Made by a program: the position numbers and the translations under genes. Positions 46,555 through 58,780 of a stretch of 64,000 bases of DNA are shown one piece after another. The notes below the pieces were generated by a model that was given only the letters and a program-made list of their open reading frames with translations, searched no databases and had not been told where the DNA came from. Numbering within the stretch: the stretch's first letter is position 1; each line of letters opens with the position of its first letter. Origin of the DNA: Rosa chinensis (lineage: Eukaryota > Streptophyta > Magnoliopsida > Rosales > Rosaceae); the NCBI RefSeq assembly GCF_002994745.2, contig NC_037090.1, positions 12,211,501 through 12,275,500 on the forward strand. The letters run 5' to 3'.

Positions 46555-47061
46555 TTGCTCCATTTGCTTTTATTATCTTTGGAGATGAAAAGGGAGGCTG
46601 AAAAAAAAAAAAAAGCAAAAAAAATTAAGCGTTTTAGAAGCTGTTCATCACATACAGCTGCTGATCGAATGCAACTTCCAAGTGATGGAGTACAGACTGT
46701 GAATGAAGCAATCAAAACATACAGCTGCTCACCTGCTACATATTACAGAAGGTAACTCGAGCGTTATTCTATATGTGATAGATGCTATATATTAACATTC
46801 AACCTGTCTGCAGGGCTAAAGTTCATCTCAAGGGCAGGGAAATCTAGAATGCCTCCGGCCAATTGATATTTTGTAACAACTTCATCATGCATATTAATCC
46901 TTAACAAGGTGTTGTGCCAAGTTAATCATATGGTTTTGCATGCTTCTGTATTTAAACTGTCAGGCCCAAGTCAGCAATATCATAATTAACAGCTTCTGAT
47001 TGAAAATTGAGAATAATATTCAGCGAATAGTCAAATCCATTTTGATGAACTGTCAAGAAGG
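46555..47061 (+). pseudogene. Exon-like fragments of an unrecognised gene
   Basis: A plus-strand segment ending at 46751 reads EMKREAEKKKKAKKIKRF...DGVQTVNEAIKTYSCSPATYYRR, then has a GT donor. A suitable AG acceptor at 46812-46813 continues it as AKVHLKGREI and a stop. A further segment from about 47023 reads RIVKSILMNCQEG up to the Copia insertion and, beyond the element (54372-54514), continues in the same frame as NKDYCNALSSRLARSVGDDMHDKLFLQ with a stop. The joining across the insertion is clean at the 5-bp duplication, so the target was an open frame of about 60 codons. I recognise no family. It may be a decayed gene or chance. Confidence 0.3.
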
Positions 47062-47676
47062 TGTTAGAATATGTGGACTTAACATTATCTGAATCACATT
47101 AAGATTAGACCAGTTGATTTAATCCTATGTAGATAACAAGAAGTACATGAATATAACTCTATTTCTGGTTATCTATTGAGGTGTATATCTTTCAATGGAA
47201 GTAGGAAACTCATTAGTAATCAACCTGTATTACATCAAGAGTTTGTGATAAATTCTGAGTCTCCTATCAAGATAAACATGAAGCAAGTATTGGACTCCTT
47301 ATGGGATGAGTCCAGCTCGGGTTTATTGGCCAATATAAATAGGGAGCAAAGTCCCTGTATTCATCACCGAGTATTGCATATTGTTCAGCCCCATTCTGAA
47401 GCTTTTGGTGTTGACATACAGAAGACTTTCTTCTCGAGTTCTGCTGCTGCTATTCATTATTGTTTCCAGTTGTTCAAGATGTCTAACCTTGGTCAAGTTG
47501 TTTCTGCAGGGATCCAGAACGTCAATGATGCAGGTGGAGTCCTAGTTCTACTAGGAAAGCTATTATGCAGTTTCTGTGTGGATGTTGTGTAGCTGGTTTA
47601 ATTGATATTGCATATATGTGTTGTATGATATGATCTTGTTTTGATGTGTTGGTTGTTGCATCATGTAGAATTAACA
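47062..47676 (+). repeat. Copia 5' LTR
   Basis: 615 bp, TGTTAGAATATG to AATTAACA. A TATA box TATAAATA lies at 47334-47341, so transcription should start about 30 bp later. A 138-codon frame inside is present in both LTRs and begins at a non-ATG codon; I do not consider it a gene. Confidence 0.95.
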
Positions 47677-47678
47677 AT

Positions 47679-47690
47679 TGGTATCAGAGC
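47679..47690 (+). other. Copia primer-binding site
   Basis: TGGTATCAGAGC, two bases after the LTR, complementary to the 3' end of initiator-Met tRNA. Confidence 0.9.
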
Positions 47691-49011
47691 TTAGGAATTT
47701 CATAAAACACATATCATGCGTTTTTGTTTTTATTCAGAAAAACCATACTATGAAAATTATTTTCTGGAAAATAAAATATATTTTCTATTTAGACTAAAGC
47801 AGGCCTTAAGTGGTTTTAACCCCGTTTTTAGTACTAATCCAACTCATTAAACAGGCCCAAACCCGAGTCCAGAATTTACATATTATTTAAAGAATGTTAC
47901 CGTTAGAACATAACGGTCACTTTTGCTTTAGGAATCGGATTGAGTTAGGGCTCACTGAGATGAATTCTCAGTTATGGGATTCAAGACCCCCTTTAGAATT
48001 GATTGGATCATGTGAAAGGGTTGAAATTGCTGCTTATTTTCTTTTGCTTCCGCTATAAAATAATTGTTGCAGCGCTGTAGCAGAGGCCAAGGTATGTTCA
48101 TTGGGAATCCCGGAACTTGTATTTCAATTTCTGCATATGGAAAGGGTTGTCATATGGATTACTGTTTAGCATATGGAAAGGGTTGTCATAATCATATTTG
48201 GAAAGCTTGATCATGCATATTGAAGGATTTCTGCATATATGGTTGAATGCCTTACTGTAATCGTGTGATATGAAGTTTTGTTTTGGAAATTGTATGGTTA
48301 CTGTGATGGTATGATTTGATGATTTTGATTGAGTATTGTTAGTTTTAAGTATGCTATGGTTTTTAGTTAACAACTAGAGATATATCTCCCAACATTAAAA
48401 TCTGTAGTATTGTTATTATCATAGCATAAATTAATAAGTTCATACAGAAACTGAGCATATGGTTATTAATTCTAGTTTTGTGATTCTTGGAAAATTATAT
48501 TGATTATTTTGCACAAAGCAAATCTTCACTGTCGTTTTACAAAATTTGAGTATTAACAAAACTGAAACTTGTGTTACTGCATTTAAAATTGCACTTATAT
48601 TTTGTCTTCCTAAGAAGTTGTTCACTGTGTAATTTTGAATGCAGAACAGCATCATATGTAATCACAACTATCTATTTAGATACCTTGAAGCTTTTCTTGT
48701 CCAAAGATCTTGACTGATTCAAGGAATGACTGATTTTTGTAAAATGCAGTATGGTGATTTAGAACTTTAGAATGTTGAGTTTTATGCCACAAAGGTGTTA
48801 CTTGATATTAATTCAGTTATGGGGTTTTATGGAAAACTAATCATGTATCTGCCTAATTTTAAAGCTCATGACTGCTCTTGAATTTTATGTCTTTTGCTTT
48901 ATTTTGGGTGTGTCATTCAAATACATGATTTTGTTTTAAAGATTAACACACAGATAAGAGTTTTACTGCAGAAATCTTATTTTCTTTATTTTTCTGTGTT
49001 TTTTAGGTCTG
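47691..49011 (+). other. Copia untranslated leader
   Basis: AT-rich leader of 1.3 kb with no long frame. A T-rich acceptor-like TGTTTTTTAG ends at 49006, directly before the Gag frame, which lacks an ATG. Splicing of a leader intron could therefore supply the start, but no donor is assigned. Confidence 0.5.
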
Positions 49012-49014
49012 AAT

Positions 49015-52000
49015 GTGGTCACTATAGGCCAAATTCAGTTGCTTAATGGATGGAATTATAAGAAGTGGAGAAACCAAGTTGAATTTTATCTGTCTATGCA
49101 TCAAAACATGGATCTTTGCTTGATTGAGGAACAGCCATTAGAACTGGACACTGAGAGCACAGAAGAAGATAGAAAATACTATAAGGAGTGGTATAGCGCC
49201 AATAGGAAAGCCAAAAATGTGATAAGAACCTCTATGTCTGACACAGTTAGGGGCTCGATCATTGAGCCAGAGCTTGCCATGGATTTCCTAGAAGCCATAG
49301 GAGACAAATATCAGGAGAGTGACAAAGCTGAGGCTGCTAGGCTATCCAAAAGATTTAATGAGCTGCAGTTTTCAGGAAAATGAAGTGTAAGGGAGCACAT
49401 TATGGAGCTTATTGACCTCAACTCGAGGCTGAGGGATTTAGACATGGGAGTTAAAGACTCTCAGGTTGTGCATGTGGCACTTCAGTCACTGCCTAGCACC
49501 TACAGTAACCTGAGAACCTCCTACCATGCCCAAGAGTCTAACTGGGACCTGAACAAATTAATTTCTATATGTGTTGTGGAGGAAGAGAGAATCAGAAAAG
49601 AAGGCAAACCAACTACTGCAGTAAACCTAGTTGAGAAGCCAAAATGGAAGAAAAGGAACCAACTTAAACTCAAGAAGACTACCATCACTAAAGTCCCTGG
49701 CAAACCTGCAGAACATAAAGCTGAGAAACCTTTTAAGTTTAAGTGCTATTTTTGCAAGAAAGTAGGGCACATGAAGAGAGATTGCAGTGGTTTCAAGGCT
49801 TGGATGATTAAGAAGGGTGAGTCTTTTCCAAAATCTGTCTTTTCTCTAGAAGTTAATTTTGTTAATATAGCATCTCACTCTTACTGGTTAGACTCAGGCT
49901 CACCTATACACATTACAAATTCCTTGCAGGGTTTAACAAACAGGAGGACACCAAAGAATAGTGAGGTCCAAGTCTGTGTGGGCAATGGTTCGAGAGTAGC
50001 AGTTAAGGCCATTGGGACCCTGAAGATTGATTTAGGCTTAGGAAATTTTCTTTTTCTAGATAGTGTTTATTATATTCCTTCTTTGAAAAGGAATTTGATT
50101 TCAGTAGGTCTTCTAGTTAAAATTGGTTGCAAACTCATTATTGATTTCAGTGGAATAAAGCTGTTTCAGGGTTCAAATTATCTTGGCTGTGGTGTGTTTA
50201 TGCATGATTATTTGAAATTAAATTGTTCTGTTGCTCAACAGGAGATTATGTTAATTGAAAATAATCAAAACACTATTGAGAATAACACTGTCACAGGTAC
50301 AAAAAGAACATTGTTCAATAATAAGTCTGCAAATATATGGCATAGAAGATTAGGCCATATATCCAAAGAAAGACTAAAAACACTCGAGAAAAATAAAATC
50401 TTACCTGCATTGGATTATACAGATTTGAATGACTGCATTGAGTGTTTTAAAGGGAAATTGACAAACTTCAGAAAGAAAAAGGCCTTAAGAAGTCAAAACC
50501 TATTAGAACTAATACATACAGACATATGTGGTCCATTTAAACACAAAACTATCTGTGGAAATTTTTACTTCATCACATTCATAGACGATTTTTCCAGGTA
50601 CTGCTATATCTATTTACTATCAGAAAAATCACAAGCTCTAGATGCATTCAAAATTTATAAAACTGAAGTTGAATTGCAGCTAGAGAAGAAAATTAAGTTA
50701 GTGAGATCTGATAGGGGAGGGGAGTTCTATGGAAAACACACTGAAGCAGGCCAGCAAAAGGGTCCTTTTGCACTATATTTACAGGAAAATGGCATTAAGG
50801 CTCAGTACACAACTCCCTATAATCCTACACAAAATGGAGTAGCAGAGAGGAAAAATAGGACATTATTAAACATGGTGAGAAGTATGATGTGCACTACAGG
50901 TCTACCTATATTTTTATGGGGTGAAGCTCTTAAGACTGCAAATTATATTTGCAATAGATCACCTAGTAAATCAGTAGACAAGACACCATTTGAGTTGTGG
51001 TGTGGAAGGCAACCTAGCTTGCATCACTTCCATGTGTGGGGATGCAAGGCTGAGGCAAAGTTGCCAAATGCACAAACACAGAAGCTTGAATCCAAAACAG
51101 TCAGTTGCCATTTTATTGGCTACTGTGAGAAATCTAAAGGCTATAGGTTCTATGCAGCTCAAAATTTTACCAGAACTTTTGAAACTCATCAAGCAAAATT
51201 TTTGGATGAAGGTTACAGTAATACTAATTTTGAAGACTTATCTTTAGAGTTAGAAGAAATTACTGAAAACGAAAATTTACAGAACATCTTGCCTTTAATT
51301 CAGTCAAATAATGCAGATAATGCAGATACAGAAACTCAAAGCCAAAATCAAGTTTTAGAAGAACCAGTAGCATTAGAACCTCATGCAGATGAACCTATGA
51401 ATAATATCCATTTAGAAAATAACCCTGCAGAAGAACAAATTCCACCTCAGCCTAGGAGATCCCAGAGAGAGAGAAGACCAGTATATGGGGAAGATAGTGA
51501 TTTTATAGTGTACATGCAAGAAACTGATATCCTAGATGAAGATAATGATCCTTCAAGCTTCAAGCAAGCTATTGAGAGTCATGAAGTTGAAGAATGGCAG
51601 AAGGCCATGAAGGCTGAGATCGAGTCAATGAAGCAAAATTCAGTATGGGAACTAGTCAGACCAAACCTAAACCAAAAACCAATAGGCTGCAAGTGGGTGT
51701 TTAAGACAAAGAGAGATGCAAATGGTAATATAGAAAGGCATAAAGCCAGGCTAGTAGCTAAGGGTTTTACACAAAAAGAAGGCATAGACTATACATAAAC
51801 ATTCTCTCCAGTTTCAACTAAAGACTCATTTAGGATTATAATGGCTCTAGTAGCTCATTATAATATGGAGCTGCATCAAATGGATGTGAAAACAGCCTTT
51901 TTGAATGGAGAGTTAGATGAGGTCATATATATGAAACAACCTGAAGGTTTTGTGAAAATAGGAAAAGAAGATCATGTATGCAAACTGAAAAGATCAATTT

Positions 52001-53129
52001 ATGGACTTAAGCAGGCTTCTAGACAATGGTATAAGAAGTTTGATTCAGTGATTTCATCTTTTGGTTTTTCAGAAAATATTGTAGATGAATGTGTGTACAT
52101 TAAGACAGCTGGGAAAAATTTTATTTTTCTTATACTGTATGTAGATGATATTCTTTTAGCTAGCACTGACATAAAATTGCTTAAGGATACCAAAGCTTTT
52201 CTGTCTAAAAATTTTGACATGAAAGATTTGGGTGAGGCAACCTATGTTTTAGGAATTGAGATTAAGAGAGACAGGTCACAAGGCTTATTAGGCTTATCTC
52301 AACACAATTACATCACAAAAGTGTTGAAAAGATTTGGTATGGAATCTTGTGCTTCAGGTGATGCACCTATGACAAAGGGTGATAAACTGTCCAAAACCAA
52401 GGATTCTAAAAATGGGGGAAGATGTCTGATATGGAAAGCAAGCCTTATGCTAGGTTAATTGGTAGCCTAATGTATGCACAGGTCTGTACCAGACCTGATT
52501 TGTCATTTGCAGTTGGAATTTTATCTAGGTTTCAGTCTAATCCTACCCATGAACACTGGGTTGCAGGAAAGAAAGTGCTTAGGTATCTGCAGAAAACCAA
52601 ATCTCACATGTTAGTTTACAAACAAGTAAAGAAGCTTGAACTAGTTGGCTATACTGATTCAGACTTTGCAGGCCATTATCCGGATTCTAAAAAGTCCACA
52701 TCTGGTTATGTCTTCATACTTGCAGGAGGGGCTGTTGCATGGAAAACCATGAAACAATCATTGGTTTCAACCTCCACTATGCAGGCTGAGTTCATAGCCA
52801 TTTATGAAGGAGTCTGTGAAGGCTTGTGGATCAAAAATTTTCTATTGCATACTAAAGTATTAAGTTCAATTGTTTCAGATGCATTGAAGATATTTTGTGA
52901 TAATGAGGCTGCAGTATTTTTTGGTAAAAACAGTAAGAGGTCCAACAACTCTAAACACATAGATTTAAAATACTATAGTGTTAGAGAAAGAGTGAAGCAT
53001 GGTGAGATAAATGTTTTGAACATAAATACAGAGTCACAGCTAGCAGATCCCTTCACTAAAGCATTATCAGTTACAAGTTTTCAGAAGCATACCAAGAACA
53101 TGGGAATTCTATCTGAATTGGAGGCTTGA
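49015..53129 (+). pseudogene. Copia gag-pol, broken by two stops and a frameshift
   Basis: The Gag frame opens with VTIGQIQLLNGWNYKKWRNQ and has no in-frame ATG start. An in-frame TGA at 49381-49383 interrupts Gag. It continues with the CCHC knuckle CYFCKKVGHMKRDC (49744-49785), protease (WLDSGSP near 49885), the integrase HH-CC zinc region (HRRLGH...CIEC) and DDE core (HTDICG, FIDDFS, NGVAERKNR). Reverse transcriptase starts near 51640 and is interrupted by a TAA at 51796-51798 within the block after GIDYT. It resumes in frame through YVDDILLAS (52138-52164). Near 52410-52425, in a G-run, the frame shifts; RNase H (YTDSDFAGHYPDSKKSTSGY) then runs to the stop at 53127-53129. Intact Copia polyproteins are single frames, so this copy should not make working enzymes. 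No restored version is given. Confidence 0.92.
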
Positions 53130-53744
53130 GTTCAGTGGGAGCCAATTTTAATTTTTAGAATTTTATTTTGTGTAATAGGTTTCTTGCTCCAGTTATTGTC
53201 GTTTTTGTTTTTGCTTGTAATTTTGATACAGCAGTTTCTGAATAAAATGAGGTATTTCATATATGTGTTCTTTTTCGGTTTGGCATTATTCTAATTTCTA
53301 CAGTCTTGAAAATTACAGTTCTTGAACTTTAAAATATGGTGTGTTGTCAAGTGGACTTTTCTGCATTGAGGAATTTTGCAGCTTCAGTTTCAGTTTTCAG
53401 TTAAGCAAATATCAGTTCACTAGTGTTTTCAGTTTTGCTGTTAAGATTTTGAGTTGTCAAAATCATTCTGTTGGACTATGAGCATTGGATTTTTGCAGGT
53501 AGATATACTTATCCAAATTTTGCTCTTATTATCACTTTGAGCTTATGTGATTGCAGTATTTGATGTTGGTGATCTTTAATCAATCTGGTTATTTAATCAA
53601 AATTGGTTTGAGGTTCTGCATTATTTTCTGTAAATTGACCAAGCTGAATGAGCTATGAGTTTTTGTGTACTTCAGTGCACACTTCAGTTTGTTGTCTATA
53701 TGGGGTTATTGGTTCAGTTGTGTTGTGCGCAGACAATGTTAGTC

Positions 53745-53756
53745 CAAGTGGGAGAA
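53745..53756 (+). other. Copia polypurine tract
   Basis: AAGTGGGAGAA directly precedes the 3' LTR and would prime plus-strand DNA synthesis. Confidence 0.85.
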
Positions 53757-54371
53757 TGTTAGAATATGTGGACTTAACATTATCTGAATCACATTAAGAT
53801 TAGACCAGTTGATTTAATCCTATGTAGATAACAAGAAGTACATGAATATAACTCTATTTCTGGTTATCTATTGAGGTGTATATCTTTCAATGGAAGTAGG
53901 AAACTCATTAGTAATCAACCTGTATTACATCAAGAGTTTGTGATAAATTCTGAGTCTCCTATCAAGATAAACATGAAGCAAGTATTGGACTCCTTATGGG
54001 ATGAGTCCAGCTCGGGTTTATTGGCCAATATAAATAGGGAGCAAAGTCCCTGTATTCATCACCGAGTATTGCATATTGTTCAGCCCCATTCTGAAGCTTT
54101 TGGTGTTGACATACAGAAGACTTTCTTCTCGAGTTCTGCTGCTGCTATTCATTATTGTTTCCAGTTGTTCAAGATGTCTAACCTTGGTCAAGTTGTTTCT
54201 GCAGGGATCCAGAACGTCAATGATGCAGGTGGAGTCCTAGTTCTACTAGGAAAGCTATTATGCAGTTTCTGTGTGGATGTTGTGTAGCTGGTTTAATTGA
54301 TATTGCATATATGTGTTGTATGATATGATCTTGTTTTGATGTGTTGGTTGTTGCATCATGTAGAATTAACA
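53757..54371 (+). repeat. Copia 3' LTR
   Basis: 615 bp, the same length as the 5' LTR and with no difference seen on reading. It ends AATTAACA directly before the target duplication GAAGG. Confidence 0.95.
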
Positions 54372-54514
54372 GAAGGCAATAAGGATTACTGCAATGCGCT
54401 GAGTTCAAGATTAGCTAGAAGTGTTGGGGATGACATGCATGACAAATTGTTCTTGCAAATGCTAAAGGGCCACGGTGAAAAAAGGAAGATCCGAAAATAC
54501 TTGCACGTTAATTG

Positions 54515-55905
54515 AAGGATTTGATAAACCTACACACACCATTATTCTCATCATTAACAAGTGGAATTGTCAACTTCAGGCTCTAGACAACTTCAAACTC
54601 TAGAATTGGAGAATGACACCTTTAGACTGTTTCAAATTAGTAAGTTGAATCTGGAGTAAGGTAATTAAGGTTACATGATACGAGATGTTAATATGCCTGT
54701 TTCTATAATTTTCTCATTTAACTTGTTCATGGCAGGGAAAGATGAATTCCAAATCTTGAAAACAGAGTATGAACAATAATAGCTTACTTGTCCATCTTGC
54801 AACCCTTTCTCAATTATCTACAGTAATAAAGTATACCTCCCTTCCATATTTTACATTGTTAATTAGTTTATTACATTGTTCAGAGACCTAAAAAGCATAA
54901 AAGAGTATCGTTATGTTACACATTTACCTGAAAGAGCATAACAGGTGGGCATCTTACGACAAATTTCTAGTTTAACTGTAGGTGTTTTATTGGAATATTC
55001 CCATCAAGACGTCCCTTCACTATTAAAGAGTCAGCACGTGAAAATTAATCTGAATTGGGCAGGAGGGGTCATAGGAATCTAAATAAGGATCTCCCGCTGT
55101 AACATAGATGATATCATTATATATCAATAGGTTTATCACCAATCTAAGAAACTTATGCAATTAACATCTTTCATATTGTGACATTGTTTATATTGTATAC
55201 CTCAAACGAACAGATAACAAACATGTGTGATGAAACGTATTATAGAGAACTACATAAGGTAGGAAGTCAAAAACTTGAAAGTGACTCCTTGCTGTAATTT
55301 GTTTAACGAGACACATGGAGTAAGCCGATGATATTAAAACAAACATTCCCAAGTAGTCTAATCTAGATATTCGCAAACTTACAGTTATCCCTCAAAATTC
55401 TGTGTAGAGTGTAAACAACTATGTCAAATAGAATACATCAACTTCATATGTTTCATACTAGCTAGTCATTTAAAAGTTCATATTCAATGGTCATTTGTAT
55501 TAAGTAATACAAATCTCTTTTAGTTCAAATTCTTCCATTGAATTTTAATTCTCCTAACTAACGATATTGTTAAAATACGAATCCTTCCCCTGATCATTCT
55601 ATCCTAAAAGGAACCCAATATTCTCAAACTGGTAAAAAAACTGCGTTCCCTGCAACAGACAGAACCATGCCACTTGGCAACTTTGCCAAGACTAGTTTGG
55701 GTGTGGTGAGGTGCCTTTTGCAGTTGTGTAGTGGCTTTTGGCTGCTGCGAAGGCGGCCTTGGTTGCTTCTCATACAATTGCACAGAATCAGTGTATGAAA
55801 ATCTGAATCAAATAGAGGGAGTTGCCCATCAGGGGAAAAGGATAGCTTAGATGGTTGTTTAGACTTTAGAGACATCGGAACAAGGGTGAAGAAGAGACAC
55901 CATAA
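54515..55905. other. Spacer, no supported gene
   Basis: AT-rich. A minus-strand frame at 55624-55989 has 121 codons but no recognised domain. Confidence 0.45.
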
Positions 55906-56079
55906 ATGGATCGAGTGTTCACCGCCTCCTTCGTCGGCACCTTGACTTCGCAACCTTACCCACGACATCCCTGGCTGGATCTTCCACATGAAACCTTTCT
56001 CTATTTGCTCAACTCACGCGAAACCCCAACGGACTTTTACAATCGAAGTATTCAGGGGGACTCAAAATCGGGTCCAAGA

Positions 56080-56345
56080 TCAGTGAGGACTTTGCCTTGG
56101 GCGAGAGATATTCATATGGAATGATGCTATTCTGCTTCTTGCGGAGGGCGTGAACGCGCTTGTTGTTGAGGCTGAGGACCGAGCGGAGGTACTGGGTCGG
56201 GTCGAAGTCGGGTTGATCGGATTAGGGGATGAAAGCGGGGAGGGGGGCCATCGGGTTTGGAGATGAGTGAAGGGGGACAACAAGCCGTAAAGGGAGATGG
56301 GCTTGCTGGGTTCTTCGAAGCTGCCCATGGGTGCTGAGAGAGAGT
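56080..56345 (-). pseudogene. Degraded coding fragment, family not recognised
   Basis: The minus strand carries codons that read DPTQYLRSVLSLNNKRVHAL, then RKKQNSIIPYEYLSPKAK (within about 56090-56220), a very protein-like sequence. A preceding frame reads MGSFEEPSKPISLYGLLSPF (56334 downwards). The two are in different frames, with a stop between, and no splice site joins them plainly. It looks like the N-terminal exon of a gene that has decayed, or a retrocopy. I do not know the family. Confidence 0.4.
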
Positions 56346-56686
56346 CAGAGGAAGAAGAACATAAAAGACTATTTCTTTTGTCATGGGATTTTTTTGTCTG
56401 GATCATTTTAGCCCTTAAAATAGGCCCCATCGTCAGAGTTAACATCCAATTTAGACAGAATCAATGAAGTTAGACACGGCTCTGATGAGATTAGAAAGTG
56501 TAGGAGTATTATTGATTAAATTGAAACTACATAGACTAACTCACTAACATGACATTGGACCAAAACCTTAGGAGCTTTTAGTCGAATTCCAAATAAAGTA
56601 AACCAATATAGCATTTCTTGACCAAATCTTAGGGCGGTACACTGAAAATCGGTCAGCATAATTATTTTAGGAGTAAAAACTCCAAA

Positions 56687-56880
56687 TGATACCTAAAATA
56701 TTATGAAAGATATTTTTTGGTACACTCGATTTTTTTTTACCCCAAATGATACCTGAGTATTGCGTCGTTACTAAATATAATACTTATGTTAACTTTTCCA
56801 TTAAAGTCGTCTACGTGGCATGTATTGGGTTTGATAAAAACTCCAAATGATACCCAAATTATTGCGAAATGTATTTTTTA
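56687..56880. repeat. Repeated CTCCAAATGATACC segments
   Basis: AACTCCAAATGATACC(T/C)AAA occurs near 56688 and 56839, with a related CCCCAAATGATACCTGAGTA between them, each followed by GAAA(G/T)(A/G)TATTTTTT. These look like shuffled pieces of a repeat family. Confidence 0.6.
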
Positions 56881-56894
56881 GTAGGGATCGTCTA

Positions 56895-57058
56895 CAGTAC
56901 ATTAATGTATCGATACATCAAGTAGACTATTTCAATACAGAGGTAGACTAGCTCAGTACAAGGGTAGACTTGCATGAAATTTGTCTACCCTTGTACCGAG
57001 CTAGTCTACCTCTGTATTAAACCTAGTCTACTTGATATATCGGTACATTAATGTACTG
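56895..57058. mobile_element. Foldback MITE-like hairpin
   Basis: Arms of about 75 bp run from CAGTACATTAATGTATCGAT to the complementary end ATCGGTACATTAATGTACTG, with a loop of about 12 bp around GCATGAAATTT. Several mismatches are present. A clear target duplication was not found. Confidence 0.7.
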
Positions 57059-57304
57059 AAATATTTTTCTTTTAGTACCTATAAATATTTTTTTTATCCC
57101 AGATGGTAGGGATGCCAAAAATCCCTATCGAGTAGGGTACCTATCCGGTATTTTACCTTAAAGGAGAGAAATTCGGGTGAAATCGGATTACGGGGATGGG
57201 GATGATATTTTGATCCCCATTCCATACCTATCCAATAAGAATTTTTTTTAAATTTTTTTTTTTTGGACTTTTTTGCCCTCTCCTTCTTTCTCACTTAGAG
57301 AGAG

Positions 57305-57307
<3 letters not shown>

Positions 57308-57345
<38 letters not shown>
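57308..57345. repeat. (TC)n microsatellite
   Basis: About 19 TC units. Confidence 0.95.
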
Positions 57346-57349
<4 letters not shown>

Positions 57350-57693
57350 CCTCCAGCAGGTCACCCACGACGCCGGCTCTCCCCATCCCCTCGCCGAAAC
57401 TCGTCGTCGTGCTCTCCGCGGCTAGGCTCGACGCCAAGTAGACGGTCCTCGTAGCTGAGAAGCTCGGCGAGGCCGAGTTGGACCTTCTGAAGGAATCGAC
57501 GATCGCCAGTAGAATCAGGTACTCTTCGATTTGCTTTTGTCTCTCTCGCCGACGACTGATCATCACGGAAATCGCAACTTGATTGTATCTCTGGTCCCGG
57601 GCTGCAATCGGAGTCAAATCAATGTGAAGGTAAATGGTCAACCAAAATTGTTGCAAAACGACTAGAATTGTGGGCAAAATCGTCAACCGGAGT

Positions 57694-58405
57694 CGAGATT
57701 ATTGGGGGGCAATAATGTGTCTTAATTATAAAGTCTCTATAATTGTGTTCAGTGATATTTTCCTATGTGTTAAAGACTGCTTCTAATGTGTTTTGGTATT
57801 TTTGATATATTATTTGGCGGCAATAATCTGTTTATTGTGGGGCAGTAATATATTTGTTTTGTTATTTTTGGCATGAATATGGGTGATCATTTTATTGTTA
57901 GGTGCATTTATTCTTGTTAAGAGGCCACCCGGGAGGCCTAGGGTGAAACGGTTCAAGTGAAGTGGAGAGTGTGAAAAAAAGCCAATTCGTTGTGGACTTA
58001 AATTCACCAAGTATTGAATTTGAATACCTGTACTTTTGTAAACTAATTCAAAACCAAACTGAGTTACTTCTGACAATCTATAAAAAATTATTGGGGGCAA
58101 TAAACTTTTTATGACCCCCCAATAAACCTAATTATGTTGGTTAATGAATCTAGCAGCATTTTGTTGAAATGACCTGTAATAAATGAACCACAATTAAGAC
58201 ATTATTGCGGGGCAATAATCTGTCTATTGCCTCCCAATAGACCACCCAAAAAATCACCAGTTTCTATCATTGACAGATTATTGTACTTTAATAAACTCAA
58301 AACAATATAAGACTTATCTAAACTCTAATTTTAGTGAGTAATTTACCACAGTTAAGAAATTATTGGGGGGCAATAATCTGTTTATTGCCCCCCAATAGAC
58401 CACAG
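57694..58405. repeat. Field of GGGGCAATAATCTG hairpin motifs
   Basis: The motif ATTGGGGGGCAATAAT or a variant occurs near 57700, 57811, 58090, 58205 and 58361. In four of them it is followed after a few bases by its complement (TTATTGCCCCCCAAT or variant), making short hairpins, then (A/T)AGACCAC in two. Spacing is irregular, 80-160 bp. No coding feature accounts for it. Confidence 0.7.
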
Positions 58406-58678
58406 TTTTGACGTCGTCCAAGACCTGCAAAGGAAGCCTAGACTCGATTCCGGCTTGGAGTTTCGGAGCTTCCCGGACATCTAACAAACAAAACTGGCAA
58501 AGCCCAGACCCGATTCAGGCGTGGAGAGTTTCTCGGACAGCTGACTAACAAAACCGGTGAAGCCCAGAGGGGTTGAGATAGTGGAGTTGGATGGCGTCAT
58601 CCTCTGGTGGTCGGACGGTGGGACAGAGCGGCGGCGGTGGAGGCCGACATCGACGGTGGAGTGGTGGGCGTGGTGTCT

Positions 58679-58726
58679 TAGAGAGAGAGAAAGAGAGAAA
58701 GAGAGAAAGAGAGCCTGAGACGAGGT

Positions 58727-58761
<35 letters not shown>

Positions 58762-58780
58762 GGGGGAGGAGAGAGAGATA
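58679..58780. repeat. Interrupted (GA)n tract
   Basis: GA and GAAA units over 100 bp with a non-repeat break at 58712-58728. Confidence 0.9.

Larger units (their letters stand above)
47062..54371 (+). mobile_element. Full-length Copia LTR retrotransposon, coding-defective
   Basis: A 7310-bp element with 615-bp LTRs at both ends, TG...CA termini and a perfect 5-bp target duplication GAAGG (47057-47061 and 54372-54376). By eye I find no difference between the two LTRs, which implies a very recent insertion or recent conversion. A leader of 1.3 kb, gag-pol in Copia order (protease, integrase, reverse transcriptase, RNase H) and a 630-bp 3' region follow. The coding region is broken (see that entry), so movement must have used proteins of another copy, unless these breaks are errors in the assembly. 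Confidence 0.95.

Noticed and set aside
47176..47592. 138-codon frame in each Copia LTR (also at 53871-54287)
   Set aside because: It begins at a non-ATG codon, crosses the LTR TATA box and has no known domain. Its duplication only reflects LTR identity.
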